From Hydrogenovibrio crunogenus (lineage in GTDB: Bacteria; Pseudomonadota; Gammaproteobacteria; Thiomicrospirales; Thiomicrospiraceae), in assembly GCF_004786015.1 (NCBI RefSeq), contig NZ_CP032096.1, forward strand, positions 248,001 to 312,000: a stretch of 64,000 nt of DNA, written 5' to 3'. The notes under the pieces are model-generated. The model was not told where the DNA came from, did not search any database, and was given only the letters and a program-made list of their open reading frames with translations. Both the position numbers and the translations under genes were made by a program. Positions 17,807 through 24,820 of this stretch are shown piece by piece; the stretch's first letter is position 1, and the number at the start of each line of letters is the position of its first letter.

Positions 17807-18940
17807 CTAAATTTGGTATTTTTTGAATAAATGCGGTGCTGTTTGGTTCAGTAGTTTTGCAAACTGGCACAGCGCCCAACGCCGTTTTTGTGGCAAATGC
17901 TCTACATAAAAAGCGGTGTATTCTATTTCCGGTTCTCCGCCACGCATCCGTTTGAAAGCGCCCGCCCCTGAGCTTAAATTCATGAGAAGACCAGTTTCAT
18001 AAGTTTCTTTCAGCAAAACAGCCATCAGCAAACGATATAGGCCGAGAGACTTTGGTAGTTGTGTGTCGTATCCCAATATAGGCGAGGTGATGATGTCTTG
18101 TTGTGTCAATAATCCTATCGCAGCGACAATCCGCCCGGAAATACTTCGAAAACAATGAAAAGTGACCAGGCCTGCCTGATGTAGTGCTTGAAAATAGTCT
18201 GCCGTGAATTGTGGGTTGTAATGTGAGTGTTTTTCAATAAATAATTGGTTAAAACAGGTTTCGATTTCCTGGAAATCTTCGGGGAAAAGTTCTTCATTTG
18301 ATACATACTGTAAAGCGGTTTTGCGTAATAAACGCTGGTCGTTTTTGGTGTTATTACGTTTCCACCACTCCGTACTCTGGTTGTCGAACAAATACACTTG
18401 TCTGGCCGGAATCAGAAGCCAGCCTTGTTGTTGCAAGGTTTGCATTAATTCGGCATTGGTTCGGCGATTCAATGAACGGATGCTCAAGCTGTGATTGGGA
18501 TAACGTTGGCTCAGTGATTGTGTGAAATCCAATACTGTTTCCGATGACCAGTCCGGTACCAGATTGGTGGAAACCAGCCAATTATTAATTGAAACGGTTT
18601 GATTGATTTTTGCCAATTTCAACGCACCGCTGGCGAGCCCGATGACACTTTTTAACCCGGTTTCGAGTAAAAGATTATTGAGTACACCCAGTTCTTCTTT
18701 CGCATAAGAAATATAAGCGGTATAAGGAGAGCAGACATAACTGTTGTCATACTGCTCGGTGTTGATGGTGATCGGAACCAGGCGACCATCAATTTCTTCC
18801 AATTTGAGCTCGGTGTTGATATTGCGAATAGCATGGCGCAACCCTACCGTGTTCAAACTATTGTAGAAAGCCTGTGCCTCGCCTTGGGTTGTCAGGCCGG
18901 TTGTCTGGGAGTTCATCGGTTCGAGTTGTTCTAAAAACAT
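17807..18940 (-). CDS. GNAT/FemAB-like acyltransferase coupled to btaA
   Basis: 377 residues from the ATG at 18940, which overlaps the btaA stop (TAATG). The frame is open further upstream, but that part lies inside btaA. The C-terminal half (about 190-350) fits a CelD/FemAB-type GNAT fold: a charged WWKRNNTKNDQRLLRK stretch, FHCFRSISGRIVAAIG, and GLYRLLMA followed by NLSSGAGAFKRMRGG. The substrate is unknown. One-base overlap with a betaine-lipid enzyme suggests it acts on the same lipid or a precursor, but this is inference from context. A near copy of the palindrome element lies at 18166-18174. Confidence 0.65.
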   Translation of the reverse strand: MFLEQLEPMNSQTTGLTTQGEAQAFYNSLNTVGLRHAIRNINTELKLEEIDGRLVPITINTEQYDNSYVCSPYTAYISYAKEELGVLNNLLLETGLKSVIGLASGALKLAKINQTVSINNWLVSTNLVPDWSSETVLDFTQSLSQRYPNHSLSIRSLNRRTNAELMQTLQQQGWLLIPARQVYLFDNQSTEWWKRNNTKNDQRLLRKTALQYVSNEELFPEDFQEIETCFNQLFIEKHSHYNPQFTADYFQALHQAGLVTFHCFRSISGRIVAAIGLLTQQDIITSPILGYDTQLPKSLGLYRLLMAVLLKETYETGLLMNLSSGAGAFKRMRGGEPEIEYTAFYVEHLPQKRRWALCQFAKLLNQTAPHLFKKYQI

Positions 18941-20193
18941 TATGCAACCGACGAAAGCGTGTAAGCATGCACTCCGCCGTAAATGGCAGAACGATCTTGC
19001 TGGGTCCAATGATGATTGGCTTCAATGTCGGTCGACCAGTTAGCCAATAATGATTCAGGAAGTTTTGCTTCCAGTGGGGAGGTTTCTCCTGCGGTACGAA
19101 ACACGACTTTGGCTCCTGGCATAGCCGTTCGGTTGACTTCCTGCCAAAGCTCAGTCAGTTGCGACGTGTCCATCCAGTCTTGGGCATCTAAAAATAAATA
19201 AGCATTCAGGCTGTTGGCTGGCGTGGCTTTAAGTCGATCCGTCATTGATTGATGGAAAACATGAATGCGATCAATGTCTTGTTTTAAGGTTTCAAAAGAT
19301 TCTTTTTTTAAATAACGCGGTAGAGCACGTCGGTATTTAATGTCATATTCACGGTTAAATGCTTGCCAGGCAAAGTAGTTATCTTCCAACGGAAAGTCGC
19401 ATGCCAAGCGTCTGGCACGCTCTTTCAGTAAATCATGCATGCCGTATTGCCCTTGTTTAGATTCTTTATCCATTTCATCAAATTGTGCGGGTGGAATGCC
19501 TAAGCTGTACATTACCACCGAGCGATTGCACAAAAACTTCATTAAACGGGTATCAAATACCGGTGCCACATGTTTTGCAAATAACATATGCTGGTCTTCT
19601 CGTGTTCTGGCCTGCATTACTTGTCGAATGTCGTAGCCCAAAGATTTGCTGAGCCAATGAATCAAGCCAATAAACCGTCCAAGTAAACCATGACGATAAA
19701 ACCCACTGGTAAAGTACTCAATGCGGCGAGGCCCCCATAGCGTTTCTTTACCTTCCCAGTAATCCAATGTCGCCTGGTCTAAATTGGGCTGGATGTGAAT
19801 TTGGTAGCTGTCCATATTTTTTTGCAGGTTGGCGCGACCAAAAAAATCAAAAAACGATTCATAATCTGGCAAATGTTTTAAAGCCACTTTTTTTAATTGA
19901 ATCAAAGAGATATGGGCCTCATTTAAATCGACTACGGTAATGGATGTCGGCTCCACCGTCAGATAATTCAGGGCATTACATCCGCCGGATGAGATGGTGA
20001 AGATTCGAGAATCATGGTTTAGCGACAACGCTTTGATATCAACCTCCGGGTCTTCCCAAATTTGAGGGTATACCAATCGGTCAAACCATCGGGTAAACAA
20101 GCGATCTAAAACCCCTTTTCGGCTGAAAATAGAGGCATTGTTAACGGCGGAATTCAACAATTCTTTGGTCGCAGGTGTCGCAGACGTTGTCAT
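18940..20193 (-). CDS. btaA: BtaA-like S-adenosylmethionine:diacylglycerol 3-amino-3-carboxypropyltransferase (DUF3419)
   Basis: 417 residues from the ATG at 20193, close to the known BtaA length of about 413; AGAGAG lies upstream. The frame continues to 20334 but lacks conserved sequence there. Family hallmarks are YPQIWEDPEVD near the N-terminus, a SAM-binding loop FTISSGGCNALNYL, VDLNEAHISL, and a late LDAQDWM block. BtaA moves the aminocarboxypropyl group of SAM to diacylglycerol, giving the homoserine lipid head group of betaine lipids. The usual partner methyltransferase BtaB is absent here, and a GNAT-like gene follows instead. Confidence 0.85.
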   Translation of the reverse strand: MTTSATPATKELLNSAVNNASIFSRKGVLDRLFTRWFDRLVYPQIWEDPEVDIKALSLNHDSRIFTISSGGCNALNYLTVEPTSITVVDLNEAHISLIQLKKVALKHLPDYESFFDFFGRANLQKNMDSYQIHIQPNLDQATLDYWEGKETLWGPRRIEYFTSGFYRHGLLGRFIGLIHWLSKSLGYDIRQVMQARTREDQHMLFAKHVAPVFDTRLMKFLCNRSVVMYSLGIPPAQFDEMDKESKQGQYGMHDLLKERARRLACDFPLEDNYFAWQAFNREYDIKYRRALPRYLKKESFETLKQDIDRIHVFHQSMTDRLKATPANSLNAYLFLDAQDWMDTSQLTELWQEVNRTAMPGAKVVFRTAGETSPLEAKLPESLLANWSTDIEANHHWTQQDRSAIYGGVHAYTLSSVA

Positions 20194-20260
20194 AAAAAGA
20201 CTCTCTTTTAAATGATTATTTAGTGTCCGTTCTATGCTATAACGAAAATCTTGCGGCCAA

Positions 20261-20278
20261 ATGACCATCTTGTAACAG
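20261..20278 (-). promoter_or_regulatory. Possible Pho-box-like direct repeat upstream of btaA
   Basis: On the minus strand CTGTTAC-AAGA-TGGTCAT has the 7-4-7 layout of a PhoB box and matches CTGTCAT at 10 of 14 positions. It lies 68 bases upstream of the btaA start. BtaA is phosphate-regulated in some bacteria, which makes this plausible, but the match is weak. Confidence 0.3.
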
Positions 20279-20328
20279 TTATTTGATAAAAATATGAATC
20301 TGGTCGTTTCATTTGAAATAACCCGCTC

Positions 20329-20344
20329 TGGCACTTTAACTGCA
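20329..20344 (+). promoter_or_regulatory. Candidate sigma-54 (-24/-12) promoter for the MBL-fold gene
   Basis: TGGCAC-N5-CTGCA on the plus strand. The GG and GC doublets are exactly 10 bases apart, as required for RpoN promoters, with one mismatch from TGGCAC-N5-TTGCA. The expected start would be near 20355, giving a leader of about 60 bases before the ATG at 20418. Confidence 0.4.
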
Positions 20345-20417
20345 TGTTTGTTGCATAGTGTGGAAGGTGATATGACGTTAGACTACTGCTATGGTTTCCA
20401 ATGAAGGAGAAAGCACA

Positions 20418-21539
20418 ATGTTGTTTAGAAAGTCGATGATGTTTTTGGGTGGTGTGTTGTGTTTCTCACCTTTGTTAAGCCAAGCCAATGCCGCTCAAAA
20501 CCAAGACCCTTATGTGGCGAGTTTCGAAACCTATGCCAAGGAAGTGGCGGCAATCAATCAACATTCGGACGCGAATCAGGCCTTCCAAACGTATGCTCAG
20601 GAAGTGGCCAGTGTCGAAAAATCCGTGGGGTATATTGGTAATGAACTGCCGATTCCAAAAGCTACTAAAGTGATGGATGGTGTTTATACCGTGGTGGGTA
20701 GTTTTATCTGGGGAACGCGCGCCAATTTTGGTTTGAACAATAATTTATCGGCCATTATTTTTAAAGATGGTGTCTTTGTGTATAACGGTGGGCCGAATGA
20801 AGCGGTGGCATACAGTTTTCACCAACAAATCAAACGATTGACGAACAAGCCTGTGAAATGGCTGGCAGTGGAAAATGACCAGGGGCATGCTTATTTTGGT
20901 GCCAGCTACTGGACTGACGTCGGTGTCAAAAACCTTTACTCACAAAAGCGTGCCAATGAAAACTGGCATCGAATTTTCGAGCGGACTAAAGAACGTTATT
21001 CGGCTGCTAGGGGGCGAGCAATTACTCAATCCGTGCATGATGTCACGTCACGTTTTACAACTTTTGAAGATCGTAAGACGATTGATGTAGGGGGCGGAGA
21101 AACAGTGGAATTGATTAATTTTGGGGGTGGGCACACACCGAGCATGACCGGTATGTATATTCCTTCTCGTCACTTACTTTTTACGGGTGATCTAGGGTTT
21201 AATGAAAGACTTCCCGGGTTATTGCATGACAGTCATTATAAAGATTGGATTCGTTCCTTTGAGAAAATGATGGCGATGGTGCCAAATGATGTCACGGTTA
21301 TTCCAGGGCACGGCACGCCAACGGATATGGCAACGGTGAAGCGACAAACTTATGATTATTTTGTCGACCTGATTGCAGAGGTACAAAAAGTAGTGGATCG
21401 AGGCGGAGATATTGAAGAGGTGGATGCGATTGATCAGTCCAAACATAAAGACCGTCCAGTTTTCGACCAGCTAGCCAAAGAAAATGCGCGCCATATTTAT
21501 CGTGAAATGGTGGCAGAAAAAATGAAGAACTCTCCCTAA
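20418..21539 (+). CDS. Exported MBL-fold protein with degenerate metal motif
   Basis: 373 residues from the ATG at 20418, with AAGGAG at 20404-20409; an in-frame ATG at 20391 precedes that site and was rejected. A signal peptide ends near ANA (about residue 26). The fold is metallo-beta-lactamase: GGHTPSMTG, LFTGDLGF and VIPGHGTP supply the later His, Asp and His. The first motif, normally HxHxDH, reads ENDQGH, so two His and the Asp are missing. Two short similar segments (SFETYAKEVAAI and AFQTYAQEVASV) lie near the N-terminus. Function is unknown. It is divergent from btaA and has its own terminator. Confidence 0.75.
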   Translation: MLFRKSMMFLGGVLCFSPLLSQANAAQNQDPYVASFETYAKEVAAINQHSDANQAFQTYAQEVASVEKSVGYIGNELPIPKATKVMDGVYTVVGSFIWGTRANFGLNNNLSAIIFKDGVFVYNGGPNEAVAYSFHQQIKRLTNKPVKWLAVENDQGHAYFGASYWTDVGVKNLYSQKRANENWHRIFERTKERYSAARGRAITQSVHDVTSRFTTFEDRKTIDVGGGETVELINFGGGHTPSMTGMYIPSRHLLFTGDLGFNERLPGLLHDSHYKDWIRSFEKMMAMVPNDVTVIPGHGTPTDMATVKRQTYDYFVDLIAEVQKVVDRGGDIEEVDAIDQSKHKDRPVFDQLAKENARHIYREMVAEKMKNSP

Positions 21540-21567
21540 GCAGTCTGTAAAAAGTCTGTACCCACCT

Positions 21568-21594
21568 AAAACCGCCAGGCCTGGCGGTTTTTTT
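21568..21594 (+). terminator. Rho-independent terminator after the MBL-fold gene, built on CCAGGCCTGG
   Basis: A perfect 24-bp palindrome: arms AAAACCGCC and GGCGGTTTT around the central AGGCCT, followed by further T. The exact CCAGGCCTGG is at 21575-21584. Confidence 0.9.
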
Positions 21595-21752
21595 ATGAGT
21601 GGCTCTTCACTAAACAAAGACAAGTTTTTCTTGTGATGAAACGTTCGGTTTAAGCTGCTATCAAGAAACATATTAAACTTTTCAGTAAAATTACATATAA
21701 TCTATACCCTACACTCTATAATTAATTCATTTTATAAAGAGAATACGAATAT

Positions 21753-24700
21753 ATGCTCTTAAGGTTGTATAAAGAATCTTTTGTGACTTCTTGGAAGAAA
21801 GGTGGAAAGGTTTTTGCGTTAACCTTTTTGCTTGGCATCTGTGTGGTATTCTTCTTTATTTATATTTATCTGCTGGTTGATGCCGAAGGCAAAAAAGAGC
21901 GTATCCAACTTCACAATGAACACCTGTCTTTAGCAGCCGATACCCTCATTAATGAGTGGGTTGGTGGTATGGCGCAAAATGTCTTGTTTCTGGCAGAAGA
22001 AACCACCAGCCTGACTCAAAATTCTCCCCGTCTTAATCTGACACTTTTAAGAAATCTTTACTTTAACTTTATCAATCATCAACAGGTACTGGGACAGATT
22101 CGGTATATCAGTAATGCGGGTCAAGAAATGATTCGTTTTAACCAGACGCCTGCGGGAGTAAAGGAAGTTACTTCTGAACATCTGCAGGATAAGTCAACGC
22201 GTTACTATTTCAAAGATGCGGTGGATCTTAAAAATGGGCAGTTGGCCATTTCGAAGCTGGATTTAAATATTGAAAATAATAGAGTTGAGATTCCTATCAA
22301 ACCGACATTGAGAATTTCAACGCCCATTTTTGACATTGAAGGCCAACGTCAGGGGGTGTTGGTGGTCAACTTTTTGGTTCATGATCTTCTGGCAAAACTC
22401 GATAATTTGAAAAGGGAATCACAGCAACAGCTCTGGATTGTCAATCAGCGGTTTGACTGGGTGTTGGCTCCGCCAGATCAAATGATTCTCGGTGAGCAAC
22501 AAGGGTTTCATCAGGATGATTTGTTTGCAAAATACCCTGAGTTGGCGAAAGTCTTAAGCATTGAACATTCACCGCCTTCTTTTTGGCACGAAGCGGGCCG
22601 CTTACTTTATGTCCATGCGATTCAGTTGTTCGACTCTCCTGAAGTGATGCAAAACGCAGTCATGAAAAATCGATCCGGCATGTTTTATATTATCTGCGTA
22701 ATGCCGGATTTACCTACCTGGTATACTCAATTATTACACGATGAACGCTTAAAACAATGGGCTGTTCAGCTCAGCATCTTAATCTTTCTTTTCTCTCTGG
22801 CGTTGGGGTTTTATGCCAACAAAAGTGCTAGCTTACAACGCCATAATCTTTATCAAAAGAAATTGTTCGATAACTTTTTTAATCGATCTCCTAACGGATT
22901 ATTTTTATGCGATCAAGACGGAGCAATTGTGTTTCAAAATGAAGCCGGTCACATTTTGATGTCAGAACTGGCGTTAAACAAAGTCTATACTGGGCTGCAA
23001 TTTTTTCACAAATCGTCGCGTCGTATTTTATGGCAGCAGCTGGCTGATGGAGTGCTTCCTGATCAAAACGAATTAACAATGATGGTGAATCGCAGAAAAC
23101 GCTGTTTCAGGGTGCAATGCTTTTTGATGAGTGCTGATGTGTTGGAGGCGCCACTTTTGGCTGTGGTTTTTTATGAGGTTACGCAACTTGTAGAAGCACA
23201 GCAAAAAATGAAAGACAGTGAAAGGCAGGTTCGGGCATTGTTAGACAGTGCCCCGGATGCGATTTTACTGTCTGACACCAATGGCAATATATACATGGCC
23301 AATAAAAAAGCCCAACAGTTGTTTGATATGACGTTAGATAACTTTTTAAATGCGACGATTGAAACACTGATTCCGATAGAAATTAGAAAACACCATGCGA
23401 TGCTCAGAGAAAAATACGCTAAAAACCCTCAAGAAAGAGTGATGTCCATGGGCACGGACTTTAAAGCGCAGAAAGCCAATGGCGCAACATTTGATGCGGA
23501 AATCAGCCTGAGTCCGATTACGATTAAGGGAAAACAACATGTCATCAGTATCATTCGAGATATTACAGAGCGTAAAAAATTGGAAAACGATGTCAGGCAG
23601 TCACAAAAAATGGATGCGCTTGGAAAACTGACCGGTAATCTCGCACATGATTTCAATAATTTTCTCACCACCATCATCGGAAACCTTGATTTATCGAAGT
23701 TACTACTGGAACAACCCGAACTCGATAAGTTGAAGCTTGAAGAGAAATTAAACGCTGCGGTGTCAGCGTCTGAAAAAGCTTCAAAGCTAACCCGACGCTT
23801 ATTAACCTTTGCACGACAACAACCGGTTTCGGAAAACTGTGTGTTGTTATTATCATTTTTAGAAGAGGAATCTCGCATTTTGGCAGCCGCTTCCGGCAAG
23901 CTGGTAAAGTTTGAAATTTGTCCAAGACGTTTTGCTTGGCCGATTATGGTTAATCGTGATGAATTGATGACGGCAATGCTTAACTTGTTGACGAATGCAA
24001 AGGATGCCATGCCGGGCGGGGGGAGTGTTTTTATTGATGTAGAAAACTTTATGCTGGAGGACAAAGGGTTTGATGTGTTAGGGGGAGAAATTCCTGTAGG
24101 CGATTATGTCATTTTATCGGTATCGGATACCGGTACCGGGATTGAAACGGAAAACTTAAATAGTATTTTTGAACCTTTTTTCACCACCAAACCTAAAAAT
24201 AAAGGCACAGGTTTTGGTTTGGCACAAGTTTTCAGTTTCATGAAACAGTCCAAAGGATTTATCAAGCTTTACACCGAGCAAGGTATCGGAACCACTTTTC
24301 AATTGTTTTTCCCGCGAGATGACAGTGAAGAATGTGTGAAGTTAATGTCCGGCATTCCACCTGAAACCCCAACTGTTTCTTCGTCCGTTATCGAAGTTGA
24401 TGATGCTTTTGATCCATCACAATTCAGTATTTTAGTGGTTGATGATGATGTGGGCGTTCGTGCACTGGCTGTTGAATATTTGGAAAGGGCGGGTTATAAC
24501 GTCATCACGGCTTACAGTGCGGACACTGCCTTGTCAGTATTAAGAAAACAGTCAGTAGATTTCATGTTGACCGATGTGGTCATGCCAGAAAAGAATGGTT
24601 TTGAATTGGCAAGCATAGTCGAATCGGAATATCCCGATGTGGATATTGTTTTCAGTTCAGGATTCCCTAAAGACATTCTCAACCAGGCCCGGTTACTGAA

Positions 24701-24812
24701 AAATAAAATGATTTTACTGGATAAACCTTATCGGAAATCCCATTTGTTAAGCATTGTTCAAAGTCGATTGATGTTACGCAAAGCAGCCTCAGAATCAAAT
24801 AACAAGAAATAG
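21753..24812 (+). CDS. Hybrid sensor histidine kinase (periplasmic sensor, two PAS, HisKA, HATPase, REC)
   Basis: 1019 residues. TM1 lies at about 20-42 and TM2 at about 330-352; they enclose a periplasmic sensor of about 290 residues, probably Cache-like. Two PAS domains follow (about 365-480 and 485-610). The H box is LAHDFNNFLTTIIGN (His about 632). ATPase motifs are NLLTNAKDAMPGGG, SDTGTGIE, EPFFTTK and GTGFGLAQ. A C-terminal receiver (about 890-1010) has acidic DDD and phospho-Asp in MLTDVVMPEKNG. It probably phosphorylates the response regulator encoded 8 bases downstream. The signal sensed is unknown. Confidence 0.92.
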   Translation: MLLRLYKESFVTSWKKGGKVFALTFLLGICVVFFFIYIYLLVDAEGKKERIQLHNEHLSLAADTLINEWVGGMAQNVLFLAEETTSLTQNSPRLNLTLLRNLYFNFINHQQVLGQIRYISNAGQEMIRFNQTPAGVKEVTSEHLQDKSTRYYFKDAVDLKNGQLAISKLDLNIENNRVEIPIKPTLRISTPIFDIEGQRQGVLVVNFLVHDLLAKLDNLKRESQQQLWIVNQRFDWVLAPPDQMILGEQQGFHQDDLFAKYPELAKVLSIEHSPPSFWHEAGRLLYVHAIQLFDSPEVMQNAVMKNRSGMFYIICVMPDLPTWYTQLLHDERLKQWAVQLSILIFLFSLALGFYANKSASLQRHNLYQKKLFDNFFNRSPNGLFLCDQDGAIVFQNEAGHILMSELALNKVYTGLQFFHKSSRRILWQQLADGVLPDQNELTMMVNRRKRCFRVQCFLMSADVLEAPLLAVVFYEVTQLVEAQQKMKDSERQVRALLDSAPDAILLSDTNGNIYMANKKAQQLFDMTLDNFLNATIETLIPIEIRKHHAMLREKYAKNPQERVMSMGTDFKAQKANGATFDAEISLSPITIKGKQHVISIIRDITERKKLENDVRQSQKMDALGKLTGNLAHDFNNFLTTIIGNLDLSKLLLEQPELDKLKLEEKLNAAVSASEKASKLTRRLLTFARQQPVSENCVLLLSFLEEESRILAAASGKLVKFEICPRRFAWPIMVNRDELMTAMLNLLTNAKDAMPGGGSVFIDVENFMLEDKGFDVLGGEIPVGDYVILSVSDTGTGIETENLNSIFEPFFTTKPKNKGTGFGLAQVFSFMKQSKGFIKLYTEQGIGTTFQLFFPRDDSEECVKLMSGIPPETPTVSSSVIEVDDAFDPSQFSILVVDDDVGVRALAVEYLERAGYNVITAYSADTALSVLRKQSVDFMLTDVVMPEKNGFELASIVESEYPDVDIVFSSGFPKDILNQARLLKNKMILLDKPYRKSHLLSIVQSRLMLRKAASESNNKK

Positions 24813-24820
24813 GATATTAC

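Noticed and set aside
23429-24064. 211-codon open frame on the minus strand
   Set aside because: It lies wholly opposite the HisKA/HATPase region of the hybrid kinase, and its translation is Ser/Phe-rich without any motif; it is a shadow of the real gene.
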